64,000 nucleotides of DNA from Bathynomus jamesi (GCA_023014485.1 JAJOZX010008794.1:79501-143500); one strand, 5' to 3'; shown: positions 42,473 through 54,369, counted from the stretch's first letter. Notes: generated from the letters alone by a model not told the origin. Translations and numbers: made by a program.

Positions 42473-45400
42473 TCATTGGTATCCAAAGGGTACGGTATCA
42501 TAGGTACCAGGTAACTGGTAACGTTTCCTATAGGTGTTACGGCACACCATCGTACCCCTAAGTTCCTTCACGCCCCCCAGCTTCTGCGCCCGAAAATTGT
42601 GGGTGCCTACAATTAGTTGGGGAGGTTGTTCATCCAAACATACTAGATCCTTCAACGACTCAAAGTTAACAACCTCCCGATTCGCATGGTTGAGCGTAAT
42701 ACCCTTTGCCTTCACGATATATTTCATTTCCTCCCCCACCCTGACCCGTACCCCATAAGTCTTAGGTCCTGTTGAGGCAAAAGAGTCGGCGTATGCGTTG
42801 TCCCCATACTCATCCTTGATCTCATCAGTGAGCTCGCCGAGGAACTCCCCAATAGTGGGCATGTATTCACCCTCCCTCTCTGTGAATATCACGCTATCTG
42901 TATCGGCATACAATACTCTCCGCCCAAGAGAATGCAATAGACCCCAAAGTTTTATACGGGCGTAGGCTGTTGTGAAGCTGGCCACAGGTATGTTTGTAAC
43001 CCTTGAGGTATCTGTGGCAAATTCAGTGTTGTTGTACTTTATTACGTAAGTATTACCTACATTTACGATCTCCATGACCTCTTTATCGGGGGCATTGGCA
43101 TAATCCCAGACATCGCTATAACTTTGTGCCAAATGAATGCTCCCTCTGCCGGTATTCTGCGCAAATTTTCCCCATAGACTGTTTAGACACAACTTTGCAC
43201 TAAAGCGCTTGCCAGGATTCTTTACAATTTGGACACGATCAAGTTGTATACCTTCGCGGTCGCGGTAACGTTGAATATAGGCAGACTTTTCATCTTCGGT
43301 ATCAACTCCTCGCGGATACCCTGATGCCTCAACCTTATCCTTCAAAAAGGTGTTTATATATGGTGTGAAAAGGTTGGGTAGCTTCTGAAACCTCCACACC
43401 TCATGTATCTTCAGTATTCTATAACCATGGCGCACGGCTAGGGCCAACTCAGGACTTGTATATACGCCTCTGATCTTACGCTGGTGGGGTATATGGTTAC
43501 ATTCGCCGTTATCCTCTTCCGCGCACTTCACGCACAGGGGAAACATGAGCTTGTCGTCGATAACGACAGGTAAGATCGGCATCCATAAATTGCGTGGGGG
43601 GAGTACGTCTACGAAAGAGATCCCAAAGTAACGATCATTCAAATTTTTTGAAAATTCATTGATGGATGGTAGGCTAGGCCCACCAGTTTCTCAGGAGCGC
43701 CCACGGGGTACGGATTGCTCTTCATCACGTATGGGTATAAAGAACAGAAATCGTAGTAATGGAGCTTCACGCCCTCCGTAGGTGGGAAGTATAGTCTGAA
43801 AGGATTTGTACGTCCTCCAAACAAGCTATCACCACATTTGAGAGGATCCAGCACCATTGAACGCTTGATCGCTTTTATTTCCTCACGGTACACCTCGTCT
43901 GTCTCCATCCGTGCATCATATTCATGCTCCCACAAGACTTTGTGAGTGAACTGTGATCCTATAAGTTGATCGCGGGTGCGGGTCGATGCAAGACAGTCGG
44001 CAGGAGACCTACCGTGGATATCTCCGGTGACTCCGCACTCAGGACGGGGGCATCCATGCCACCAGCAACCGTTAAAGGAGTACACAGTCTTCACACCAGT
44101 GACACGGTTTTCACTTAACCCATCAACCCAAAAAACACGTCCATTAATCTTAATGGGTACTTCACCCGTGTTGCGGGCGTGCTTTATGTATACACCTGTC
44201 TGTTGCTGTAGGTGTATGAGCCAGTAAATAGCCTTGTGCCCGTAACTGCGGGGATTGTTTCGGTGAATAATGGCTAAGGTGTCTTTCGGCATGAAGTTAT
44301 TCTTGAACACCGTAAAACATAATGATGCGATGGTGGTTGCGACTTGCAGTGGATCGCATTTGAAACGGGCTATGTACATCCTTCTAAAGGCCTGGAAACA
44401 TACTCTAAGCACGCGCACATCATTCACGCAATAACGCTCACATTCATCACTATATTATAAGGGTTACTTTCATTAAACTGTTGGGGGTGTGGGCCTACGT
44501 AGTTTAAAGTCTCGCTGGTGAGGAAAGTGTATGGGAAGTATCCTTTGGAAACTTCAGCTGCTACCCCCATCACCTTGGGTAGCTTTGCTAATTTACAAGG
44601 TGTGAATAATAAGTATCTTTAAATTGTACATTGCCTCTTATCTGCATCTGTATTAATTTGTTGCCTCTTTTCAATGGATCACCTGTAAATATCTCAGAGG
44701 ATTCGTGTTCAAGCACTCCTTATAAGGAACTGCGTGTCAAACTTTGCCCCGTTATGGGCGAGAATATACACAGTCATTTTTTTGAACTTGTCGGCTAACT
44801 TGACAATATAGGACACAAATAGTTTCACAGGACTATCGCTGACATTCGTTTTAAAAACGTTTGTCCGTTTACCACATTTGGGGCACTCGTCACATTCGAT
44901 ATCCATACACTCATCACAGATAGTCTGGCTCACAAGTAAATGTGGAATTACCTCTTTGGTTTCAGCGTTCGTATATGTTTCTATATCGTAGTATACAGTT
45001 ATACAAGGGTTATTTTTAGGCTTAGCATCTTTCATATAACATACATGCTTTACTCCATCCGCCTTATATTCCTCCTGGCATGTAGGACAGTGAATTACGT
45101 CACACTTGTGCTTAAATTTTCCCCAATTATCCATTGTGTGAAACATACCACATTCACAGATTCTCATTTTCCTGCACGTGCCAATTGATTTATGGAAATC
45201 AAAACAGCTATTATTGAAAAATGTGCGTCTACACACATCACAGTCTCTCTTCTCAGCTTCAACTACACGGCTTTCACATTTGGTGCTTTTACACTGCTCA
45301 CATACCATGTGACATTCTTTACAATGTCTCACTATATCATCCGCAAACTCGAGGCACCCCTTACACAAATCATGATGTCTCCCATATTTTCGACTTTTGT

Positions 45401-46560
45401 CATAACTCGCGTAAAGCCACCTTATATTACGGATGGGGAGATACGTTGTCCCTGACAATCCTAAAATAAGTAGGGGCCTTGTACGATCTCTCACACAGCT
45501 TTTAAAAACATACACAGTCTACGACGATCATCCAACCCAAACACAACTATGCGGACATTCATTTCCTGTTCTACCCTTCTCAGCTCTTCAGGACCCATAT
45601 TACAGTCAAATTCAAGTTCACAGTCTACAGCTAGTTTACGGGCATGCTCCACGACTGTAGGCAACCAAATTTTTTGAGTTCGTGTATTTTGTACAGTAAA
45701 CATACGTGCTAAGAGTACTGCTATAAAGCCGCAACCACGATCGACGTTTATATGCCGTAAATAGCTTGAGAATTGAAGTTAAGAGTATACGGTATGGCAC
45801 TATGACCCGCAACACGGTATACATGGTCAATATTTACCGTGAAGTTGTCCATATTGAAGGCTATACTACTTTGGGCGGCTTGCATTATACGCCCTAATAT
45901 ATATTCTACATCTTCAGCCGCCAAACGTCTAAATGGCACTATCACCCAATAATCGTCTACATCACCGTCATCTGACCCGAATCCAAAGGACAGACTCGTC
46001 CTGACTTCACGCTCGTCACGATTCTGAAGAGCAAACTCTATAATATGCTCTACAACCCGGCGTAGTCCCGCGCTCAATTCCACTGCTATACATGACTCTA
46101 GGGTCGACCCTGACTCTATATACCGATTTCTAGTCAAGGCTGGGGGGGCTGCGGATCGCACCAATTCCAGCGTTATACCATCCTCAACAGAACGGGGGGC
46201 GGAATTAGTGGATATATTAGCGAAGGTGCTGATATGGGGGCCCTGTTGCGTAGGAGGTTGATGGTTGGGGCTCTATTATTGTAGACTTAACAGAACGGGG
46301 GGCGGCGGATGAATAAGGGGATATATTAGGTGCTGCTGGGGGTGTTGTTGCGTAAGAGGTTGAGGGTTGGGGATCTATTACCGCTGCAACAGACGCGTAT
46401 TTCGGTCGCTTTATACCTGACGTGGGTTCTCATACCTCCGCTTTGGACGTGTTACCGGTATCGCTGGTGAGGGTTCAGGGGAGGAGATCACAACTACACT
46501 GTCGTCGAGGTCATCCGTAATGGGCTGCTCTACCTCATCGTCATTCACGGTTCTGTGGGA
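42473..46560 (-). pseudogene. polB: Polinton protein-primed DNA polymerase, family B, frameshifted
   Basis: Replicates the element from its ends, primed by protein rather than RNA. Minus strand from 46560: an acidic, Pro-rich N-terminus, a region typical of Polinton polymerases (YWVIVPFRRLAAEDVEYIL, about 45880-45960), then Cys-rich zinc-binding segments (45060-45400). Exonuclease motifs: YYDIETY (about 44985), HNGAKFDTQF (about 44740) and YCVNDVRVL (about 44420). Polymerase motifs: DFCSLYPYVM (about 43730), KLCLNSLWGKF (about 43180) and YADTDS (about 42900). All catalytic residues are visible. The frame breaks near 46400, 45740, 45500, 44430-44710 (several) and 43640. A CTTCTCCCACAG acceptor-like site at about 46554-46565 hints at a 5' intron. 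Confidence 0.92.
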
Positions 46561-46636
46561 GAAGAAATATAAGGATCAGCACTCAAAATTTGTAATATTT
46601 TGTAAATGACTCACTTAGGAGTGTGACGTGTTAGAA

Positions 46637-47265
46637 ATGGACTCTGTAGAAAATTCAGATTCACGAGCCCATCCACATGTATTATATCTGGACCTACAGG
46701 ATGTGGTAAAACTGTGTTTATGCTTAAAATCATTAAAGAAAAGGGGGAGATGTTCTCGAAATTTGTGCATAAAGTTATATGGTGCTATTCGACGTATCAA
46801 TCAGTGTTCAACGAGTACCAAGATGATATTTTGTTCCACAAAGGCGTATATGACGTTAATTCGTTAAAGGGAAATGAACATACAATCATTGTAATTGACG
46901 ATCTCATGTTGGAGATGGATAAAACGTTTGCCGAGACATTTACAGTATTCTCCCACCATCTTAACATAAGCGTGTTCTTCATCAATCAGAATCTATTTTT
47001 CAAAAATAGATACATGCGCGATGTGTCGTTAAATACGCAATATCTAGTCTTATTCGCGCAACGTAGAGATGTATCACAAATTGGGGTATTAGCCAATCAA
47101 ATGTTCCCGAATCAGCGTAAGGAGTTTTTGGAAGTTTATAAAGAAGCTACAAGCACGCGTTACGGATATTTGCTTTGCGACCTTCATCCGCGAAACACGT
47201 TTAGAGTGCTTCTGCGAACGAATATATTTCCAAACGAGCCTGAAACGGTGTATATTCCAGAATGA
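46637..47265 (+). pseudogene. FtsK/HerA-type genome-packaging ATPase
   Basis: The A32-like ATPase that pumps DNA into capsids in this virus group. Walker A GPTGCGKT at 46690-46713 and Walker B TIIVIDDLM at 46882-46908. VFFINQNLFFKN and NTQYLVLFAQRRD follow, as in the family. The ATP-binding frame has no ATG upstream of a stop at 46624. The nearest ATG (46637) is one frame off, separated in the short A run near 46650, so a one-base shift is likely. Otherwise it is about the family length and intact to the stop at 47265. That stop overlaps the next start (ATGA). Confidence 0.88.
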
Positions 47266-47584
47266 CAAAGAGACTAAAGAAATACCGTGAATTAATAAAA
47301 ATCTATCATCGACTGCTCGGGCAATGCAGCAGATGTTTATTAAAAATATCGATGCCGACTTTTTAAAATGCATCTGTGAAATCTGTCTTAACGTTATAAA
47401 TTGCAATGTATCAATGAAAACCCATCAGAAGGCTCGCCTACGCCGCTACAAGAACATAATACGTGCACTCGCTCGTAAAAGCCAAACTGTAGCGAAGAAA
47501 AAACGAATTATTGTACAAACAGGAGGGTCATTTCTCCCCATCTTATTTTCAGTTTTGGGTCCTTTACTGACTAGATTAATATAA
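47262..47584 (+). pseudogene. Small basic Polinton protein with hydrophobic C-terminus
   Basis: The ATG overlaps the ATPase stop by four bases. The first frame (TKRLKKYRELIKIYHRLL) ends early. After a shift near 47320 the second frame reads FIKNIDADFLKCICEICLNV, many Arg/Lys, and ends KKKRIIVQTGGSFLPILFSV followed by a hydrophobic tail. Similar short proteins lie next to the ATPase in other Polintons, and the tail suggests membrane or capsid association. Function unknown. Confidence 0.6.
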
Positions 47585-48306
47585 TGAAGAAAGTGGTAGT
47601 GATTCCCCACGAGGTGTACGCCTCACTGCAAAGGGACACGTATCTAGATCCCGTAAAAGCAGACTTAAAAGAATGGAAAGCGAATTGTTAGCCCTATTAA
47701 ACAGTGAAAAAACACCTGATGAGAAAAGAATCTTATACCAAGAAGCTCTGCAGAAATTTCTTCACGAGTACGAAAATTATAAGAGCCCTACAGAGATTCC
47801 TGTGGTTATTAGGCACAGCACGGGGGACGATGGCGACATAGGATCTGTACCCGACGACACAGCTGACCAACCAAAAAGATTAGCCACACAACATATCGAA
47901 CATGTATTAAAAAATACCCCCCACTTACATTGAGGTAAAGGCTTAAGTCTTTAATCTATTGAATGAGGATCCCGCCATACAATGGACCGATACAGGGGAG
48001 ATCATTGTGGAAGGATCAAAGGTACAGGGATCGAATATCGTAGACATTGTCCATGATCTGGTGAGAAAGTGGGATAGGCCATCACCATCAGGATGGAAGC
48101 ATATTAAAGCAAGACTACAACAAATAAATGTCCCTAAAACGTTGATAGGAAATCTGAACAGGTTAAAAGACTTGGAACATGCAACGCCTGTGACACAATT
48201 GAAGGCGCCGTCACCCCCGGCGGTAACACCTTTGAAGAGGAGCAAGAAGAGGTTAAACCAACCCTACCCACGTGCCTCTAAAATACGCAAATGGCTAACG
48301 TATTAA
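47584..48306 (+). pseudogene. Polinton-specific conserved protein, three frames
   Basis: It starts with an ATG at 47584 (KKVVVIPHEVYASLQRD), shifts near 47670 into ELLALLNSEKTPDEKRILYQ, and shifts again near 47930 into IQWTDTGEIIVEGSKVQGSN, IVDIVHDLVRKWDRPSPSGW and INVPKTLIGN, with a basic C-terminus. I recognise the G-E-I-I..G....SNI.D.. pattern as recurring in Polinton/Maverick gene clusters, but its role is unknown. Its end overlaps the integrase start by 16 bases. Confidence 0.65.
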
Positions 48307-49345
48307 CTAAATGCTATTATGACATTTCTACCCCATCCTCTTACGGCGGCGTAGATAGACTGTACAGTGTTTACGGAGTAGGAAAAAAAGATGTTGAAAG
48401 ATTTTTGAGGGAGCAGGACGCTTATACGCTTCATAAGCCTGTGAGAAAAAGGTTTAAAACAGCCAAGACAACGGCTTCCTCGATTGATTCTATTTGGCAA
48501 GCAGATTTAACAGACATGCAAAGATATTCTGTGTATAACGATGGTTACCGCTACATTCTATTCATAATAGACGTGTTCTCTAGATATCTGTGGCTAGTTC
48601 CTCTGAAAAATAAATCACCTGAAACAGTTGCTAAAGCCACCAAAACGCTAATGTTAAAAGAAAACAGGGTTCCTGGCTATTTTTGTACGGATATGGGGAA
48701 GGAGTTTATAGGCCGTGCTTTTCAGAATATGTTGACAGAGTTTAATATCAGCTATTACACAACCAATTCTATACATAAGGCTTCTTAGCTGAAAGAGTTC
48801 AGCGCACCATAAAGGAACGCATGCACCGTTATTTTACACATAAAAACACATACAGATTTCTAGACATTCTGGAATCATTGGCATCATCCTACAACCGCTC
48901 ACACCATCGCACGATTGGGGCAACACCTAACGAAGTTTTAGAAAGAGGTACGCTCCCGAGAAGAGATGGATCACCACCACCACCACCACACTCTGCGTGC
49001 TTCAAAATCAATGATTATGTAAGGCTGTCGCGTTCGGGGAATAAATTCGCAAAGGGTTTTGAGCAAGGATGGACACGCGAGATTTTTAAAGTTAGGGCTG
49101 TGAGACCTAAAGGTGAGATAATGATGTATTACATTGAAGATTTGAATGGGGAAGAATCTCAGGGCTTTTACCGCGAGGAATTGCAGAAAGTTGCGTTTAA
49201 TTTAGAAAAAAATGTGTTTAAAATTGAGAAAATTTTAGGAAGCAAAGGTTCAGGAAGGAGAAAAATGTACCTGGTGAAATGGCTAGGGTACCCAGAAAGC
49301 TTCAACACCTATATAAAAGCTGATGCAATAATGAAGCTTAAATAG
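48291..49345 (+). pseudogene. Retroviral-type (RVE) integrase with chromodomain
   Basis: Joins element ends to host DNA. Catalytic triad: Asp in WQADLTDM (about 48498-48521), Asp in FCTDMGKEF (about 48683-48710), and Glu in AERVQRTIKER (about 48786-48820). A one-base shift at about 48785 separates the two frames. The C-terminal half has an SH3-like segment (KINDYVRLSRSGNKFAKGFE) and a chromodomain at about 49207-49330 (FKIEKILGSKG, YLVKWLGYPESFNTY). The chromodomain usually binds methylated histone H3. All three catalytic residues are present, although the frame is broken. Confidence 0.93.
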
Positions 49346-49353
49346 TATGCAAC

Positions 49354-50206
49354 ATGGCTCCTAACCATTTCTACGTCACACTCCCGTCCTCCTCGTCCCT
49401 GTCTGTACACCCTAACAACACGCTAGCCAACTTTGTAACAGAACTCCATGGGCACATTGAATTGGGTCGTGATTCGTATGAGGTGGGGATATGCGAAATT
49501 CAGCTGGACACCGTCTTTTTAAATATTGAACATAAAGAAACCGTTTTTACGATTCTTAGAGACATTGACGAGTGTGAAAAAGCTGGGGTAGCTATGGATG
49601 AAACTATGCGCATCGCTCGGACTAAGATTGCACGGTATTACAGTACAGAAGTAAGACTAGGGCCGGGTCAATATGGTTCGGCCGAGGATGTTGTGAGAGG
49701 CTTAAACGTAAGTTTAAGAAACTCAAACCTTACGAATGATTTAGTATATGAAATCGTAAACAACCCTGCACATACACTAATCCTAAAATCAAAGACTAAC
49801 AGACGTCTTAAAGAACATAGAAAGTTCAAAATTCTAACCAACGGCCGATATAGCGCAGCCTTCCAAAGAGACACATTTCACGAGACACAGTATAACTTGT
49901 CCAGATTAATGTATCAATTGAAGATGGAGAAATTGGCTGAAAGGTCCCCAGACATGTGCTATATTTACAGTAATATAGTGGAGCACCAGTTTGTTGGGGA
50001 TACCCAGGCACGCCTGCTGCGCATTGCTCACATCCCCAACCATAGAGGAAGGAGTTTGAGTATTACATATGACAGACCCCATTATGTGAATGTCGCAACT
50101 AATTTTAACCAATATCACAATATATATAAGAACGATTGAGGGAAAACTTCCCATTCGGTAACGGGAGCTTAACAGTGAAGCTACACTTTCGACGCACTGA
50201 GTTATA
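49354..50206 (+). pseudogene. Polinton minor capsid (penton-like) protein
   Basis: Predicted single-jelly-roll vertex protein. The ATG at 49354 gives APNHFYVTLPSSSSLSVHPN, then LGRDSYEVGICEIQL, the conserved start of Polinton minor capsids. The frame is open to 50139. The conserved end (PFGNGSLTVKLHFRRTEL) lies in another frame and stops at about 50206, so a late frameshift truncates it. It follows the integrase by 8 bases and ends next to the basic protein's start. Confidence 0.82.
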
Positions 50207-50555
50207 ATGGATAGAAAGCCTTTCACCGTCTATCGAGGGATGCGATACCAGCGCGGTAGTGGACTTGGATCCATTTTTTCATCCATACTACGTACGGCTG
50301 TTCCTTTGCTGAAGAGGGGTGCCAGATACCTTGGAAGGAAAGCGCTACAATCAGGCCTTAACACTGCAGAAGACATATTGGCCGGGGCTAAACCTAAAGA
50401 AGCTCTAAAAAAACATTTAAAGCGTACACGGAACGAAATCATCAAAGATGCAAAGAAAAATGCGTGGTGGCGGGAAGAAGAAGAGGGCTCCCAAGAAGAA
50501 GGGGTCACGTGGTATTAAACGTAAAAGCTATCAAAAAAGAAATGCTGTAAGCGAA
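50207..50555 (+). pseudogene. Small basic core-like protein of the Polinton
   Basis: The N-terminus reads VYRGMRYQRGSGLGSIFSSI, then RTAVPLLKRGARYLGRKA, a pattern common to small virion-type proteins of Polintons and reminiscent of adenovirus core/pVI-type proteins (inference). The open frame ends at 50518 with an acidic tail. A +1 frame instead gives a strongly basic tail (KKKRAPKKKGSRGIKRKSY) to about 50556, which fits a DNA-binding protein better. A frameshift near 50455 is therefore likely. Confidence 0.65.
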
Positions 50556-50661
50556 TGAAACCTATGGTTGACCACTTTTTTGACTGATATAAGCTAAGGA
50601 TATTGATCTCATGAATCATAGTTTGTTTACCACTTGTCGAGAGAGGAGTCACTATTTCGCC

Positions 50662-51958
50662 ATGGCACGCTTCATCCACCCATGTAGTTCACAATGCTGT
50701 AAATCGGAGCTGTCCTTTTTTGAGCTCCCGCCAACCCAAGTTTCTATTGAGCACAGTGACTTTATTACAATTAACCCTTTAAACACAATTAGTTCCCCGA
50801 GTGCACCTATAGAATTCGTGATACCCAGCTCAGGTCCTTACTTTTTTGATCCAAGCTGTGTGCACATGTACGCTAAGCTACGTATAGCCCATTCTGATGG
50901 AACGGTCTGCGATGACAAATATGCTGTATACCCTGAAACAAACTTTCTGCACGCCATATTCAACCAGTGTGACGTATATTTAAATCAGACCAACATATCG
51001 GCAGGCACGGGGTACTATCATCTACGAGCCTATTTGGAAAATGTCCTCAACTTTTCCAAAGAAGCGAAGGCTACCTTTTTAAGTGCGGAGGGATATTATC
51101 AAACTAAAGATGAAAATAGTATAAAGGACAAATTTAAAAATTCTAAAAGAAAATATACGAGTGTTTTGGACGGTTGCACACAGATTTCACTTTCCAGGAG
51201 AAGTTGCTTGTGAACGGGGTGGATATGAAAATAAAGCTCACCCGCACGAGTCCTGAGATCTGCTTAAATCTGGATGCGAATCAAGAAGAGGGTGCAAAGC
51301 CGTTGTGGTTCACATTATGGACACATACCTCCGCGTACGGCGAGTGAAATTAAGTTCACCAAAACAACTAGAAATTGAGAAAAATTTACTAAACGCTACA
51401 GTGAAATATCCTATTAACAGAGTGCAGATCAAACTATATACGGTTCCTGCAGGGTTGGCATCGAAGCAGATAGAAAACATTGCCCTGGGAAATCTTCCTA
51501 AAAGGATATTAATCGGCATGCAGGACCACGCTTCGGTGAATGGAAAATATAAAAAGAGTGCCTTTAAATTCGAGAATTTCGGACTTAAAAATATAACTCT
51601 ATACGTTAATGGCACTGCTTTGGGTGGAACAATGGGTACGGACTATTCATCAGACGCTGTGTTACCTCTTTGTGCCAGAGCCTATAGTAATCTGACCCAT
51701 ATTGCAGGTGATTGTGATGAGCTTGGTAATGGGGTAACGCAGGAAGAATTCATTGATCAATTTAACCTTTATCCGTTTGACATTACACCTGACTTATCTG
51801 CTAGCGTAAATACCCATTTAACCCCACAGCAGAGAACATCTCAGTGCGGCTGGAATTCGCCAAGTCCTATAGACGCGCCTGTTAGTGTACTAGTATATCT
51901 CGAATCGCAAGCCCTAATAGAAGTAGATAGATTTAGGAGCGTTATCACTGACTTTTAA
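50662..51958 (+). pseudogene. Polinton major capsid protein (double jelly-roll), two frameshifts
   Basis: The predicted hexon-type shell protein. ATG 50662 fits the family start (a Cys/Lys-Ser-Glu-Leu segment, FFELPPTQVSIEHSDF), and an in-frame ATG 51 bases upstream is less likely. FLHAIFNQCDVYLNQTNIS is a family signature. The frame shifts at about 51175 (then TDFTFQEKLLVNGVDMKIKL) and again at about 51300, continuing through NPLPK-like and QFNLYPFDITPDL segments to VLVYLESQALIEVDRFRSV and a stop at 51958. Total about 432 residues, as expected. The copy cannot make an intact capsid protein. Confidence 0.88.
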
Positions 51959-51959
51959 A

Positions 51960-52429
51960 ATGGATGCTAATACACTTCAGAAAGTAATGGAGCGAGTCAC
52001 ACGTTCCAAATTTATCGGCGTGTTTGCGAAGACATTGAGTTTGCCAAGTACGCGAGAATGCGGTAGTCGAACACAGACATCATCGGTAATGAAGGGATTC
52101 ACTGGATCGCTGTCTATTTTAAAAATAGACAGCGCCTGTACTATTTTGATTCACTCGGTACTCAACCCTGGAGTGACCCTATTATTGTAAAATTTCTCGC
52201 TCAGTTACATATTCCCGAAGTTGTGTGGTCCCCATTTCGCATGCAAGGATATTTTACTAATGTTTGCGGAATGTACTGTGTCTCATTTCTCATGCATATG
52301 TCAAATGATAAAGAATTTATAAATTTTTTAAATTTATTTGACCCGTGTCACACTCGCCGAAACGATGAAATGGTATGCAGACAGATAAAAAACCGTTTTC
52401 CAATTGTACGTACTCGTTGTATATTATAA
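51960..52429 (+). pseudogene. Adenain-like cysteine protease of the Polinton
   Basis: A maturation protease of the C5/ULP1 type. The ATG at 51960 immediately follows the capsid stop. The N-terminus ANTLQKVMERVTRSKFIGVF is in frame 1. The catalytic His lies in GIHWIAVYF (about 52094-52120), with DSL..QPW after it, and the catalytic Cys in NVCGMYCVSFLMHM (about 52259-52300), both in another frame. One or more shifts near 52060-52085 break it. AATAAA at 52489-52494 is a likely shared 3' end for the rightward genes. Confidence 0.85.
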
Positions 52430-52488
52430 TGTTTTTGTTCGTATATTTGTAACGGTATATTCGTTTATTGTACTGATTTCTTTCATTT

Positions 52489-52494
52489 AATAAA
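52489..52494 (+). terminator. Poly-A signal AATAAA ending the rightward gene block
   Basis: 60 bases past the protease stop. A minus-strand AATAAA lies at 52464-52469 for the convergent gene, so the two transcription units overlap slightly at their ends. Confidence 0.55.
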
Positions 52495-52540
52495 TTTATG
52501 AAAATATATTGTGTCTTCTTATCCCAAAAAGATCGAAAAA

Positions 52541-53950
52541 CACTTACATTATTTCGGTGTGACATTGTTGACTGATCAGTATACCCTCTGTATTCCGAGG
52601 TTCTTCAAAAGATTGTATAACACGTGTCAAATCCTCATCGGACCTTAAAGGAATAATGCTTTTAAAACATATACAGAGTATACAGAGTCAGATCCCCATT
52701 ATGTGAAGATATCTTTGGTTCGATTACCAATTTCGATTTTAGCATAATGGGGAAATAACATTGAATGACATTTTTGGCGAGTATCTATTTGACGAGATAC
52801 TACAACTCTCCATATATATATATAAAATTCTAATTATAGACACTTACATTTCTATGGTAGTCCCTTGCGTCGGGTTGTAAGGAGCGTCACTGCAAATATC
52901 TTCTACGGTTTGCGTTGAAAATAATTCGCCACGATCAATCGCATTGAAAAGACTAATTGCGGTTAATGCTGCAGTATCACGTTCTTCATACAAGTCTGGG
53001 GAGACGTACAGGTCCATGGTGGAGGATGTGTGACACTGCTGACTGATCAGTATATCATCCATATTCCGAGGTTCTTCAAAAGATTGTATAACACGTGTCA
53101 AATCCTCATCGGACCTTAAAGGAATAATGCTTTTAAAACATATACAGAGTATACAGACAGATCCCCATTATGTGAAGATATCTTTGGTTCGATTACCATT
53201 TCGATTTTAGCATAATGGGGAAATAACATTGATGACATTTTTGGCTAGTATCTATTTGACGAGATACTACAACTCTCCATATATATAAAATTCTAATTAT
53301 AGACACTTACATTTCTATGGTAGTCCCTTGCGTCGGATTGTAAGGAGCGTCACTGCAAATATCTTCTACGGTTTGCGTTGAAAATAATTCGCCACGATCA
53401 ATCGCATTGAAAAGACTAATTGCGGTTAATGCTGCAGTATCACGTTCTTCATACAAGTCTGGGAGACGTACAGGTCCATGGTGGAGGATGTGTGACACTG
53501 CTGACTGATCAGTATATCATCCATATTCCGAGGTTCTTCAAAAGATTGTATAACACGTGTCAAATCCTCATCGGACCTTAAAGGAATAATGCTTTTAAAA
53601 CATATACAGAGTATACAGACAGATCCCCATTATGTGAAGATATCTTTGGTTCGATTACCAATTTCGATTTTAGCATGATGGGGAAATAACATTGATTGAC
53701 ATTTTTGACTAGTATCTATTTGACGAAATACTACAACTCTCCATATATATATAAAATCGAATTATGGACACTTACATTTCTATGGTAGTCCCTTGCGTCG
53801 GATTGTAAGGAGCTTCACTGCAAATATCTTCTACGGTTTGCGTTGTAAATAAGTCGTCACGATCAATCGCTCTAAAAAGACTAAGTGCAGTTAATGCTGC
53901 AGTATCACTCTCTTCATACAAGTCTGGGGAGACGTACAGGTCCATGGCGA
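52541..53950. repeat. 463-465 bp tandem repeat, three full/partial units plus a remnant
   Basis: Units start with cacttacat at 52841, 53304 and 53769, and a shortened unit with an internal deletion starts at 52541. The two central units are nearly identical. The unit at 53769, holding the first exon, is more diverged. Each unit holds an exon and an intron of the gene above. Confidence 0.95.
52544..53945 (-). CDS. Tandem-exon gene of the Polinton, unknown function
   Basis: A leftward gene made of repeated units of 463-465 bp. Predicted exons: 53945-53776 (ATG start), 53576-53311, 53114-52848, 52643-52544 (ends TAA). Each repeat has a GTAAGTG donor (complements at 53769, 53304 and 52841) and a TTTAAG acceptor. 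Introns are 196-204 bp. The middle exon is 267 bp, in phase 2 at both ends, so copies can be added without a frame change. Recurrent segments: SDEDLTRVIQSFEE, DLYVSPDLYEE, TAALTAISLFNAIDRGELF and TVEDICSDAPYNPTQGT. The second exon has one G fewer (266 bp), a frameshift. The protein is acidic, with no signal or membrane segment. Splicing is inferred from sequence only. Confidence 0.65.
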
Positions 53951-53984
53951 GGAATGATTATTCACTGACGCGAAAATAGCTACT

Positions 53985-54075
53985 GTTACTCCCAACTGAA
54001 AAATATCCCCTTTTATATGCACATCGCAAGCTCCGCCCAAAAGACCAGATGTTCGTCGTGATTGGCTGCCGATGT
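53985..54075 (-). promoter_or_regulatory. Putative promoter of the tandem-exon gene
   Basis: The minus strand reads, toward the gene, a CCAAT box (about 54057-54063), GGGCGGAGCTT (about 54034-54045), TATAAAAG (about 54011-54018), and then TCAGTT (about 53991-53997), which resembles an arthropod initiator. TATA-to-initiator spacing of about 20 bases is shorter than usual. The ATG is about 50 bases further at 53945. Confidence 0.45.
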
Positions 54076-54369
54076 AGCTGGGTGGAGCTATGACGTGTAC
54101 CATTCCGCTATAACGGGTACGGACGAGTAATTGCATCTTTATATTTTCACTAATAGAATTAATGCTCTTATTCTCCTTTGAAAATTATTTGGTGATTCGT
54201 ATAGAACTTTTGATATTGATTCCAAATATGGTTCAGAAGTTTTCTATCACCCATAGTTTTCGAGAAAATAATATTTCCATTTACTCAGTTTCCCGCATCA
54301 TTAGTCACTAATGTAATCGAGAGGGTATAAAGAAATATATCATAATTATATTTTAAAAATAACATTCGG

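Noticed and set aside
52541..53950. CRISPR-like or satellite interpretation of the tandem units
   Set aside because: Units are long (about 464 bp), contain conserved open frames and splice-like sites, and lie in a eukaryotic element, so a repeated-exon gene explains them better.
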